Positions 1 to 10,200 of a stretch of DNA of 22,094 bases are shown here, in pieces (positions within the stretch are counted from its first letter, which is position 1; each line of letters begins with the position of its first letter). Source of the stretch: Dichomitus squalens LYAD-421 SS1 (lineage: Eukaryota; Basidiomycota; Agaricomycetes; Polyporales; Polyporaceae); assembly GCF_000275845.1 (NCBI RefSeq), contig NW_006766938.1:111529-133622 (forward strand), in the 5' to 3' direction. Under the pieces are notes generated by a model, which ran no database searches, was not told the origin of the DNA, and saw only the letters and a program-made list of their open reading frames with translations. The translations under genes were made by a program, and so were the position numbers.

Positions 1-411
1 ACCGTCCGTAGAGTCGCGTCTGTCCGGACGCCAATACGTCGTGGCCTTTCCAAGCAACCACGCTCGTGCGCGTTGCTCCTGACCAGCGTACCACGCGTCT
101 TGTGCATTGTCCTAGAAGATATTGACAAATGGTCGAAGAAACCTGAGGCCAAGCAGTCATTCATCTTCGCCATGCGCTCCGGCAATAAACTCCCCGTAAA
201 GGGCGAGAAGGTTCTGGGGAAGTGCAGGATGGAGAGGGAACAGCGGAAACTGGTTCTGCAGACGGTGAGTGTACAGGCAGTGAATCAATCTGCTGGTGGA
301 CGCGGGCTGAAGATGGTGCAGGACGAGAAGGAATTTGTGTACGACTTTTCTGACGACAAGGCACTCACGACGTGGGCTCAAGAGTTAATCGTCCTCCTAG
401 AGAACCGATGA
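1..411 (+). CDS. 3' end of an unrecognised gene, PH-like tail (left arm copy)
   Basis: The frame is open from the first base to a TGA at 409-411, so only the C-terminal 136 residues are in the window. No convincing ATG begins it; the first possible initiator, near 73, is a TTG, so I treat this as the tail of a larger gene starting left of the window. The visible part runs through short beta-like stretches (LCIVLEDIDKW, SFIFAMRSGN, KLVLQTVSVQ) and ends in a helix, DKALTTWAQELIVLLEN, with a single tryptophan. That layout resembles the end of a pleckstrin-homology fold, but this is a weak inference. A donor-like GTGAGT begins at 265; a possible 48-nt intron there would leave the frame unchanged, so splicing cannot be settled. 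The same DNA occurs inverted at the right end. I do not recognise the family. Confidence 0.5.
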   Translation, partial: TVRRVASVRTPIRRGLSKQPRSCALLLTSVPRVLCIVLEDIDKWSKKPEAKQSFIFAMRSGNKLPVKGEKVLGKCRMEREQRKLVLQTVSVQAVNQSAGGRGLKMVQDEKEFVYDFSDDKALTTWAQELIVLLENR

Positions 412-476
412 CCGAACCGCTACTTATACTTTGGGACTCTAGAGCAAAGCAGACCGCCCCAGCTGGGACGCAAAGC
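1..476. repeat. Left arm of a near-identical inverted repeat
   Basis: Base p of this arm pairs with base 22040-p of the right end. Reading by eye I find two differences: one in the last sense codon of the shared frame (CGA against CAA) and one shortly after the stop. Beyond 476 the match becomes patchy, with the right arm carrying about 8 extra bases, and it stays recognisable to about 548. From there to 702 nothing else is recognised. The arm is probably cut by the window start, so its true outer end is not visible. Confidence 0.95.
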
Positions 477-702
477 AATTGTCACATACGTAATGAGTGG
501 CAGACCCGCGCGCCGGGATGTGGACGTTGTACGAGTATCATGTACTAGTTCAGTGTTTGCGGTATAGTGTTTGCAGTAGATTAGAGAGCGCCTGGCCCTC
601 CTCATCTAACCTCCGATTGCCATCATGTACGTAGCAACCTCCCAGCGGTTTCCGCGCTCCATTCTGACTCTAGCCAGTCCAGAAACTACAGTCTAGACAA
701 CG

Positions 703-960
703 CCCTCGCTAAAAGAGAACGCGATCGCCGTCTCATTGTAACGCGGCTCGAAAGCGCCCGCCGAAGCCGCTATGCCCACAGGCAGGATAAACGAGAGTAT
801 GTACCCTCGCTCACCGTCGGGTATATGCGCACATTACCGGGCTGTTTCGTGCGAAGATGACCGCCCTGACACTCCTTTATTCGGTCTCATGTATACTACC
901 ATGATGAACCACTCCACGACCGTCCTACCACGCTGGCTCCCCACCAGATGCATCGCAGGC
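703..960 (+). pseudogene. MFS transporter C-terminal fragment (copy C)
   Basis: Two peptides typical of the C-terminal half of fungal FucP/BSC6-type major facilitator proteins appear in order. PSLKENAIAVSL (703-738) matches the segment seen as LIENALAVSVVG and LIENAVAVSVVG in the other two copies here. NHSTTVLPRWLPTRCIAG (about 907-960) corresponds to the loop and helix seen as NLPKWLMTGCAYNIAG in copy B. A TAA follows the first peptide directly and the pieces lie in different frames with about 150 bases between them, so the fragment cannot be translated as one protein. It lies just upstream of copy A on the same strand, suggesting a truncated tandem duplicate. No N-terminal half was found. 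Confidence 0.6.
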
Positions 961-1557
961 AGAAGATACTCAGACTTGTGCAAGAGAAGCATCGAAGCAA
1001 AACCAGTCGTGTTCAACCTGCAATTGTCTAACGATATGCTTATATCAGGCCCATGAGAAAACGTCACGCATGTCGGCACGGGACAGGGAGCCTAGTACGA
1101 CTGATATTGTATCATCTGAGGCGGCCTCGAGGTTGCAAGGGCAATTCTGATCTTCCTCGAATCTTCGTGAGATTACTCAGCGGACTTGCCATCATATCCC
1201 AAAGACTGAGTCATTCCACGCGATTCTCACGACGACTTCGCAGCCGATACCGTGTCATCGACATCAGCCCTTTCGAAGCTGAACGACGATTCACCACTGA
1301 CGGCTGTCAAAACCAAAAATGAGACGGTGTGACAAACGCACAAAAGGACCCCGTTTATCATCTTCTACCCCCGTTTCCGAGGGAAACATATATAGCCAAG
1401 CCAGCTCGTTCCTCAGAGCAGAGGCTGCTCTAAGCCCCGCATCCGACTCAACGACTATCCAAACCACCGGAATGTTCCCCGCTCCTAGGCCGATGTTGAT
1501 CATCTTCGCATCGCAGCTGCTTGCGGTGGGATCAAGTCCCCACGTGGAGACATAGAA
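961..1557. other. Region between MFS copies C and A, no gene seen
   Basis: Only short frames without recognisable motifs are present. The stretch ends at the ATG of MFS copy A. An ATATATA tract at 1388-1394 is the only promoter-like element noticed. Confidence 0.5.
1388..1394 (+). promoter_or_regulatory. TATA-like tract upstream of MFS copy A
   Basis: An ATATATA run lies about 165 bases upstream of the first ATG of MFS copy A. The position would suit a core promoter with a roughly 100-base leader, but the downstream gene is broken and no other support exists. Confidence 0.2.
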
Positions 1558-3350
1558 ATGGCGATCTTCGAGGCTCCGGACTCCGAGCGTGCAGGCGATG
1601 CCGCTTCTGGGACCTCTGAGTCTGGATTAGACGGTCATAATGCGCAGGAAGCAGCGCAATACTGGCGGGCAGACTTGACACAGTTATCAGCGCTTTGCTG
1701 GTACATGGTCGTCAACGGGCGAAATAATGCAACGACTGGCCGCTACTTCCTCGCATACAAGCTTAGTACAATGTCAGGATGCCTACGGCCGGTCTATCTT
1801 TATGTCAAACTATTATGCTGACGCAACGTTTCATGGTGTCTGCTCGGCTTGGATTCGCAATCGTATCTCTCCTCTTCGTGTCCAATGCCATGGCAGGATA
1901 ACTTCGTAGCGACTTGCCGTAGGATCTGCGTGCTTGTATTCTTTCCCTCCCAGTCCGCAAGGGGCTTTATATCGGGCGCCTTGACCAACGTGTATCTGAC
2001 AGATCGGTGTGATTTCTGGACGGTGCGCAGCTTGTGAATCATTCGCTCTGTCTTGGATTGCTCACCGATTCCTTGTATCGCCCATGCTCTCCTGGGAGAC
2101 GAGACATTCATGATCCAGTCACCAGCGACCTAGTCATGTCTGACGTGCCACAGAAGCGTTATTCCAAGCATGCACATATATTATAATGATACCCGCCGGA
2201 ACCTTCCTACGCATTCGCGTCGCGTATGGTTTCGTGGGCTTCGTGAGCCCTGTTCAAGCCCCGCAGCCCGTTGGTGTGTCGACTCTTGGAAGGAATTCCG
2301 CGGAAAAGCTGGGAGCCTGAGGTTCCGGCGCGTTGATTGCTCCACTGGCACCACGATGTCAGTGAAAAGCCCAAGATAATGGTCCTTCCATGAAATCATC
2401 TCCGCGGGCCTTTACCTTGCCAATGCGGCGTTGCCGTGGGTAGCGTTTCGAGGGAGGAGGCAAAGTCGTGATTTGTCCGTTCAGAAGCTACACGTCAATT
2501 TTACGGACTCATTTCCACAGTTGTCCACGATTGTAATGCGGGATGGAGGCGAGGCGGGTGACGAGGCGGCAGACGATGCGTGTTCCGATAAATTCAAGTG
2601 GCAGGTGATGCGCCGCAAGGAAGTTCACTTCTCGTCATCCCTCTCGCTGATCTACGTCGGTATCAAGGTCATACTGGAAGGTAGGTCAGTGCGTGCCTCA
2701 GTGAGATGCTAGGAGAATGCTAGGTCCATGTTATTATAAGTACTTCGAAGCAAGCTCCGCGTTGGCATGGCAGAGAATAGAGGGAAGCGAACAGGATCGC
2801 AGGAATCACGGTCGGACGCATTTGGCTCATCTGGCTCAACAAGAAGGTCAGTGGCTGAACATTTTGTCTATCCACTACCCCTGTGATGTAAATTGGGGAG
2901 CGGAACGCCGTTTGCTTCTATGTCCAGCTGTCCATCGGGTGAGTAAGGATGCCGGCGCACCGGTCATTATGACACACCACGCTGACCTTGTGACAAGACT
3001 TGCGGTTACCATCTGGCTCATTTCAATTCTGATCGAGAACGCGCTTGCAGTGTCGGTCGTCGGTTTGTGTTACACCCGGTGTTTCCCATCCTCATGAACC
3101 ACACACCAACCATCCTACCGCGTATGTTGATGACCGGATCGACCGGGTACATGACTGAGGCAGACCTAACCGGGTCAGCTGTTCCGCCGTTTGTGGCGGG
3201 TCTCGTTGCGTCCAGGTTTGTCACCACGCCTTTTCATGCGTTGTGAGTGAATCGTTATCGACCAGATATTGTCCTGAACGGAGGCTGACGTGGTCGCCCA
3301 GCGTGGTCTCGATGATGTCGACACTTATTGTCCCATGGGTCCTGGTCCCT
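1558..3350 (+). pseudogene. Degenerate MFS transporter, FucP/BSC6 type (copy A)
   Basis: This is a full-length but broken major facilitator transporter. It opens with an ATG and about 35 polar residues, then YWRADLTQLSALCWYMVV, the usual first helix. Later pieces in order are GFAIVSLLFVSN (about 1850), GFISGALTNVYLTDR (about 1962-2006, the loop 2-3 signature), GALIAPLA (about 2330), ISAGLYLANAALPWVAFRGR (about 2395), DKFKWQVMRRKEVHFSSSLS (about 2590), SILIENALAVSVVG (about 3022) and a final VSMMSTLIVPWVLVP. They lie in several frames separated by shifts and stops. Splice-like borders remain: GTGAGT at 2939 with an acceptor near 2997, and GTGAGT at 3244 with CAG at 3298-3300. It parallels copy B. 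The substrate is unknown; BSC6 assignment is from general resemblance only. Confidence 0.8.
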
Positions 3351-3658
3351 GGTGCGCGCTACGTACCCACGTAGGCTGCCCGTGGGAGGGACTTCTCACC
3401 CTTCCAGCGAACGGGGACCTCGGTGTTCCGAGGTAGGACTTATATGTGTTACCTTAATAGATGTGCCAGCTGGTGGCAGTCCGAAACCAACGAAGGCGTT
3501 TCATACACGGGCCATTCACCTGAATATCCTCGTGCCATTCCGTAGATCTGTAATACAAGATATAACAGACTGACGAACTCCTGCGCTAGACAATATACGT
3601 TAGAATGGCATGTTCCCGAGTGGCTCGAAGCACAAAAACTAACGGTAGTATTAACCTG
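3351..3658. other. Spacer between MFS copy A and the membrane-protein gene
   Basis: No conserved peptide was recognised. The stretch holds the end of the MFS relic on one side and the presumed 3' untranslated region of the convergent minus-strand gene on the other. Confidence 0.5.
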
Positions 3659-4340
3659 TCATTGTGCCTTCTGGATCTGCGCCATGACTGCGGCGATCTG
3701 GACGGTCGCCTGCCACCAGACAGCGAAGCCCAAACCGACGATCCCGTGCAGCGTGCCCCACACGTTCTCAGGGGTTGCTCTATATCTGTTGAACGGTCGG
3801 TCACATGAAGAGAGGCAGTAGCATTATGCAGATACTTACGATTCGGCGAGTGCACCAAAAGAGTAGGGGATTATTCGAGGAGCGTTAAAGAGGATGGTCG
3901 AGCAGGTAACGTGATAAATACACAGCGCGATGGCTAAAGCCCGCTTGCCAGGAAGGAATTCTACTCCAACAATCGCGTAAATGTCAAGTCTGTAGTGAGA
4001 AGGACCGTGCACGCACCGGGCAGGCTGAAGCAGAGAAGGGACGCGATGCACGTTCCCGCGACAAGTGCCGCATAGAGCTACCGGGTAAACTTGGCACGTG
4101 AACTCTGATACCGGGGGCACAGGGTGGCGTACCTTAATAAAAACGATTGTCGTGTTGTTCAGCTGTAGGAAGGGAAGTCCCAAAGGCGACCAGAGACCCT
4201 GAATCGCCATGGGCACATCGAGCGCGATGTGCAAGAGGAATATGACGGATCTGTGGACGCCGCGATAAGGTCACACCCTCCTCGTGCCACGCTCAACAAG
4301 GTGCTCACATAGGATGTCTGGCCTGAATCGCTTGCGACAT
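3659..4340 (-). CDS. Small four-helix membrane protein, five exons, 152 aa
   Basis: Exons join in frame at 4340-4309, 4250-4133, 4077-4017, 3960-3840 and 3785-3659, total 459 nt including TGA. The four introns are 54-58 nt with donors GTGAGC, GTACGC, GTGCGT and GTAAGT and AG acceptors. The ATG sits in a good context (CACC before it) and starts MSQAIQARHP. Four hydrophobic segments follow: SVIFLLHIALDVPMAIQG (residues about 12-29), LYAALVAGTCIASLLCFSL (51-69), ALAIALCIYHVTCSTILF (78-95) and GTLHGIVGLGFAVWWQATV (121-139). The tail ends IQKAQ. It looks like a small conserved fungal multi-helix membrane protein of unknown role; I cannot name the family. Splice sites and frame are intact throughout, so it is probably functional. 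It lies tandem to and downstream of the bHLH gene, 481 bases apart. Confidence 0.85.
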
Positions 4341-4821
4341 GGTGACGGAGACTTCGGTACTAAAGAGACCAAGAAGCGACGGCTTAGGACTCGTGGCGGG
4401 CGGGAGCAAGAGCCGTACAAATGAGCGTCTGATATGATAAGTGCCGCCACGTGGCTCACGGAGGCAATTGTGTCGGATCTCCGATGAGATCGTGATCGTC
4501 GACTTGTTGCGTTGATCGCAAGCCGCCTCGAACTCAGCATCGCCTCCCGGCACTCTACATGGTAAACAGTGGACGTCCGACTGGTCAATGTGCACAAAGA
4601 CTCGGCTACAAGACGTGCTGGAGGCGTGGCAGATCATACATTGAATTTTTCACTCTCAGGCCACGACGTCATCAATTGTTTGACTGTACTCGTACATGAT
4701 ACGTGCCTTCACTTAGGAAGGATCTACCTCTAGCCGCACTCTAACCCCAAAAGCCCAAAGAGAAATACTAATGACTCGAAGCGCAGTAGCGAGCCTCATC
4801 AGATACCACGGCATCACGATA
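4341..4821. other. Intergenic region between the bHLH and membrane-protein genes
   Basis: Both neighbours are read leftward, so this stretch must hold the 3' untranslated region of the bHLH gene and the promoter of the membrane-protein gene. Frames crossing it on the minus strand are upstream extensions of the membrane-protein first exon. No clear TATA or repeat was seen. Confidence 0.6.
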
Positions 4822-6974
4822 CTAGTCATCCTCGTCTATATCGCCTTCAGCGACCGAGGACCCCCGCAGGCCGCTACCCGCAATAGCCCGAGCAAACGCG
4901 CCCTGCGATATCTCACAAGCGTCCAAGTCCCGCTCCAGATCAATCATCTCCTGGCCATCGGGCGGCGCGGCCGCCTCGTCACCCACGACGAGACGCAGAC
5001 GGCGAATCTCCTCGCGGAGGCGCGCGATCTCCTCGTCGCGGCGGTCCACGCGGCTTTTGAGTACTTTGATGTACTCGTTGCCGCACCGGAGCAACTGCAG
5101 CTTGCTCACGCCACGGTTCGGGCCTTCGACGTTACCCTTGGGTGGGCCGCGGGGAGGCATGGCGCCCGGAAGAATCGGCTCGTCTGGATAGCCATCTTCA
5201 GACGGAAGGGGAATAGGCGGGAGGAGGATGCGGAGGTCATCGAACGAGGTCTTGAGTGAGTCGCGCCGCTTCTGCTCTGCGGCCTTGTGTGACGACTTGC
5301 GGATCTGCGGGGGCATGAATGGGGTGCTTGGTGAGGCAGCTACGGGCGTGACGACTCCGCCGCCCGCTAGACGACGCATAGGGTGATGGATCAGCTTCCG
5401 ACTAGGAAAACCATACCCAAAAGTGTGCACAAACCTGGTCGGATAGGCTTCAGCGCGGGGCTGATGAGCTGGGTGCCGGCCGCTTTGTCCGCGGTTTTGG
5501 CTTTCGATGACGTGGCGCCTGTACTTGATCGCGTTACAGGCTTTCCCTCTTTTTGTTTTGACACACCATTGCCGCCGTGGGCGCTCGACTGCGATGGTAT
5601 ATTGTTTCCAACCGCTAACCTACCGAGCTTAAACATCTGGGCCGGTGTTGCGGGTTGGATGCGTGCATGCTGTGGTTCGCTGATAGGAGACGAAGGCGTG
5701 GTAGGTATCGGCGGCGTAGGCGACAACGACGGGCCCGATATCGCAGACAAAGGTGGCTCTGGGGGAGGATGCGCGGGAGGCGGCATGGGCGGGTCGACTG
5801 GAGACGGCGTGTCGCCCGGGACGTCTCCGTACCCCTGCAGACCGCGGTGCACGGGACTAGGCCGAACTGATGTTGGCGCCGACGCGGGGAAAAGTGGCGT
5901 ATTTGTGGCCGAACGCGTCGCGCGCGTGGAGCCCCTTCTCCCACTGGACGCACCGCCACTAGAAGGATTTCGATCTGCGGGAGGAGGTCGCTTGCGTGCT
6001 GGCCGGCTGGTCGAGCTTGACTCGTCGCCGCTGGAGGATGCATTGGGGCGCTTCGCCCCGGCAGCTGGCGAACTACGTAGACGACCCGTCGGCTGAGAGG
6101 AAGGACCAACCGAGAGGTCGTTTGTTGTATGCGGATAAGAACCGAGGATGGGACTGGAGATGGGCGGAAGATCGTTCATATCTATTTCGCCAGGGGAGGG
6201 GACAGGAAACGCGGGACTCTGAAAGGCGAGATGTGCAGGGGCCGAGTGCGGCGCGGACGGGATCATGTGCGGTGGAATCTGAGACATATAGTTGGGTAGT
6301 GGGTTGGTATTTTGCACCATTTCGCCTAGACCATTGCTGCCGCTTGAGTGGAGAAGCATAGGAGAGACGAAGTCAGTGCTTTGTATTGCGCGAAGTTCAC
6401 CAGATTGGACTGTGCGGGAATGAGCACAAGCCGATTGAAAGGCACAGTGGCGCACGTACCTGGAGTGGGAAGGCCGAACTGGCTCGTGTCTCTCTGACGA
6501 TCCATGACAGGGGGATGGGTTGAAGAGAAAGAAGTAGTCTGGCCACCGCTTAGCAGCTCCAGCTAGAGAAAATGAATCAGTCGACAGCTTTAAGAAACCC
6601 TCTGCGTTCGGTGGGGCCCTCGCATAACTCCTCTACCGACCTTCATATAAGAGAGAGAACTAGGAACGCACCTGTTGCTGGAAGATCTGGTTCTGCAACT
6701 GCTGTAACTGCTGTAGCTGGTTCAACCTCAGCTGATGCTCCAGCAGCGCCTGAGGATTCGCTCCAGACGCTGAATGGCCCTGATGCTGGCTCGCCTGCGC
6801 CTGTGGGTCCTGCATCGCCAGTAGATTCTCGAGCATTTCCATATTGACCTGCTGCTGAAGACTGCCGAGCTGTTGTTGGAAGTTCATCTGCTGCTGAGGC
6901 TGCAAGCCCTGAGTGCTGCCGCCAAAGATGTCTCCAGCATCTCGAGAGGGATCCTGGGAGTAGAAGGGATGCAT
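4822..6974 (-). CDS. bHLH transcription factor, four exons, 641 aa
   Basis: Exons at 6974-6672, 6562-6460, 6409-5435 and 5366-4822 join in frame (1926 nt); introns are 109, 50 and 68 nt with GTGCGT, GTACGT and GTTTGT donors. I chose the ATG giving MHPFYSQDPSRDAGDIFGG; the frame is open further upstream but that looks like leader. Residues 26-101 are glutamine-rich. The middle, about 136-480, is low-complexity, rich in proline, serine and alanine, with a basic stretch (RPARKRPPP) that could serve nuclear import. The bHLH starts near 485: H487, E491 and R495 form the H-E-R pattern of class B factors that bind CACGTG. Helix 1 ends near LRILLPP (506), a proline-rich loop of roughly 40 residues follows, and helix 2 (about 548-565) runs into a heptad-like coiled coil to about 585. 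The acidic tail ends GDIDEDD. A nuclear DNA-binding regulator is likely; its targets are unknown. tRNA-Thr lies divergently 140 bp upstream. Confidence 0.9.
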
Positions 6975-7114
6975 GGGTTCCCTCAGCTCGAGCCCGAAAA
7001 CCAGGATGAGAGGATGGAGCAAGTCGAAGTCAAAGCGACGGGTCCCGGCGAGTATCCGGCTCCCAGATCCGGACACGCGCGCAATATATGCCTCAAAATG
7101 ACAACATAAGTAGT

Positions 7115-7203
7115 TCCCGTTTAGCTCAGTTGGTAGAGCGCGTCACTAGTATTCGCATCATTACGCTATGACGAGGTCAGTCGTTCGAGTCGGCTAATGG
7201 GAA
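7115..7203 (+). tRNA. tRNA-Thr(AGU) with a 16-nt intron
   Basis: The cloverleaf is complete. Acceptor 7115-7121 pairs with 7196-7202 (one G-U pair), with discriminator A at 7203. The D stem GCTC/GAGC encloses AGTTGGTA with the GG pair; the anticodon stem is CGTCA (7141-7145) with TGACG (7169-7173). The T stem AGTCG/CGGCT (one U-G pair) encloses TTCGAGT. The loop reads CT-AGT-A before the intron at 7152-7167, which sits one base 3' of the anticodon, the standard nuclear position. Box A is TAGCTCAGTTGG. The C2-G71 pair and G35/U36 fit threonine identity. Mature length is 73 nt before CCA. The U1-A72 first pair is somewhat unusual. Confidence 0.93.
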
Positions 7204-7208
7204 TTTTT
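7204..7208 (+). terminator. RNA polymerase III terminator (T5)
   Basis: A run of five T residues follows the tRNA discriminator base directly, as expected for termination by RNA polymerase III. Confidence 0.85.
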
Positions 7209-10200
7209 GTGCATTTCCCAGGAACTGCCGCAGTCCAGAGTGCCATGGCACGCTGATAGTGTTGCATCAATTCCGACCACAAGCGGACAGTGTGTGCACA
7301 ACGCTGATCTGAATGGGCGGGGGCCCGCTCTGTCTAGTTTCTCGGAGTTTGGTGGTTTGACAGGACTTCGTTCGGTTCCATGCCGAGTACTCTGACAGCA
7401 CCCGACGCTAGCGGGAATATGCGCACCTCGTGGGAGCCCAAGTAGTATGTTCATTGCTCCGATATCTCACTCCACACGAATTGCCTGAAGCGTATCTTCT
7501 TTCACTCGCCCTTGCGGCGCGAATGCGGCGAGCGGAACTTAACTGAACCTACCCACAGAACATTCTGAAGCGTCTGATCGATTCACAGAGGACCCTAGCA
7601 CTGAAAACGTACTTCGACAGCTGACAGGAAGGGGATCCTTCCCCCAAGTCTGGGGCTCTCGAATGGCAGGTCACAAGGTTCCGCGATATTAATGGACATT
7701 CGCCGCGACTAGACCATAGCAAGGTGCCGGTAGGAACCTTACCACGTAAGGGTGCGGTAAGCCAACCTTCAGAAATTTCGTCAGCCTGCCGCTCGCGGCG
7801 ACTTCTCCAAGCTCCGTTCCCGCCAATGACCGCCCAGGATCATCGGGCGCCATCTGGGTAGGACGGCAATCGGACACTCTTTGTTGCGGACCAGGAAAGT
7901 CCGCCGATGCTTTTCCTGCGCCCTGTGGTGTTTCAACGTGCGGCGTTCTCATCCATAGCTATGGTACGGTCTAACTTTCCGTACCTTCATAATCGCTCCG
8001 ACGAACTGTACGGAAGAATAGCCATGTGTTGCATGAGGAAGATATTTATGCGCTGAGCCTCATCCGCGCTGCATGAGCTCGAACCGTGGGAGTGTCAACC
8101 GCGCACTTCATATGACCGGTCCCTGAGCCAACCGCGTGGCAGGGTCGCGTAGAGATTCGGTGGTATTCGCCACCAGGGCAGTCAGAAAGCGCAAGCATTA
8201 ACTTGCTATTGATTCACTTACAGAGGCTGTGCCGATGGCCGACGGGTGTTTTACTTACTCAATACGAGAAGCACTTCCTGCCACCGCAGACCGCCAAGGG
8301 GAGAAAGCTTGCAGCAATTCTTCTACGGGGCAATTGCTACATCTGACCCGATAACGATGTCAGCGAACTCAGTTGACTCGCCGCGGTCAGTAGAATCATG
8401 AGCTCCGGTAGCCAAGCAACAGGAACTACGACCCGCATGATGACATCTGCCCTCGAAGCGACCTCCATGTCCTTATGCGCCAGGGACATGACGACAGCAG
8501 AATAGCTGCTGCGGAATGCTTCGAAGGGGTTGACGTTCTGCTGGCTAGCCTGCGTGCTTGAGACATCAGAGAGCTCGGCAATAAAATAAAGGGACTGAGG
8601 CAGGTAGGATACTTTCATGATAATTTGACCATCCCCGTTGAGGCTAGTTGAAGCGCCCCGGCCCAGCACCAGCGCTGGTGCCCGCGCGGATCGAACCTTA
8701 TTAGAGCGGACGTATACCTTTGAGCCGGAGGCCAGGTTGATATGCAGAGGCAGAAACATATGCAATATGAATGTACAAGTCCGAATACTTTCGCGCCGGA
8801 CCTGATGGAAAGCGTATCAGGAGTGCACAGGAGTCAGCGTACGAGACCGCTGTCACGGTCACGGTCAACATACCGGTATATGTCCATAAAGACGGGCAGC
8901 GAGATTACTGCCAGCGACCCGCTCTAACCTCGATAGAGATAGGTAATTGACAGTCCCCCCGTAGGCGACGATGCTACATGCTGGTTAGTGATAAAGCCTA
9001 TGTAGCCTGATGATAACAGACGCGGCACGACGCACCTAACATGATCTGCCGCGCAAATAACTGAGCATATCTTCGAGATAGTGTAAGATGTCCGGACCGG
9101 CTTCCGGGGGAGAGGTTATGCGATAGTTTCAGGGGTAGTTATTGTCTCTACTCAGCCCTGGAGCGGGCGAAACGGTTTGGAGTTAGGGCACCTTCGGGCA
9201 CACCTTAAGTACGCCACCAAATCGTATGTGAGGTCTTGAATGTCGTAATACCAGGTCTGGAGCATAAGACGAATCACATAGCGTCGGTATGCGTTTCCCT
9301 GTTTCATTTAACATCGGTGGGCGGGCAGGCTCCACATTGATCAGCGAGGATTCATTGCGTAGTACGCTGAGTACTGCGGAAGAAGAAGAAATAAAAATCA
9401 CAAGGCGTGTAAGGAATGGCAAGAGGGTCCGATAGCCTGTTTGTCATGGACACGGACGTCCGGGCTTCGGGCGCTTGTATCAAATAGTCTAGTACTGCGA
9501 GCTGCAGATCAACTCAGTGTCTTGATTGCTAAGATGATATCCCAAGATGCTGCGAGGATGTGAGCAATGCAGAACAGCTGAACGGACACTGAACGGACCA
9601 ACGACTTGCCTGTGATCACGACGGAAGACATTGCTGCTCCCACGAAGCGGACTCCGCCTACTCACGGGTAGAACAGAGATTTCAGACAATGCCATGGGTC
9701 ATATGAGTCTGGACTTACGAAGGAGGTGAAAGCCGATCTGTCAGCACCCGCGGCGCTTCAGTGCAGAGGCCAGACCGGATGCTGTTGGGACAGCGTGTGC
9801 TCGGTCGCCAGACGGCGATAGCTACCATACCTCACACGGGTACGAGGTGTTGACCAAGGGGATAATGAATGTCTGCGGTGCTCCTGACAGGGATCCCTCA
9901 CCACAATCGGACAGAACGATCCATACGCAGGCTGCGAGCCCGCCATCGCCATTGATGCTATAGAGCGAAAAAGGGTGGCGTCAGAGTCAATTTCAAAGAG
10001 CCATGATAGCGCTTAAGCTGACTCTACACCAGTATTTTTACAACGGTCACCTAACCTGCGCCCGCCTCGAGAGCCCAGTAGCAGCGACTGGGAGGAGTTA
10101 TGGGGCTGAAGATGAGGAAGGGTGGATTGAAAGATTTTCTCGACCAGTCGAGGCAGGGGAAGACCTGGGTCGCTATTGAATCAGTCGGCGCCTGAACAAA

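Noticed and set aside
5383..6109. Long frames on the plus strand opposite the bHLH gene (up to 237 codons, glycine-rich)
   Set aside because: They mirror the proline/serine-rich GC-biased bHLH exon 3; their residue make-up is what antisense of such codons gives, and they show no motif of their own.
8640..8720. Box-B-like GGTTCGATCC on the minus strand, possible tRNA or SINE
   Set aside because: No box A at a suitable distance and no acceptor or anticodon stem can be folded.
8337..8765. 142-codon minus-strand frame with a hydrophobic end
   Set aside because: No splice context, start context or recognisable motif; kept only as a remark on the gene-poor stretch.
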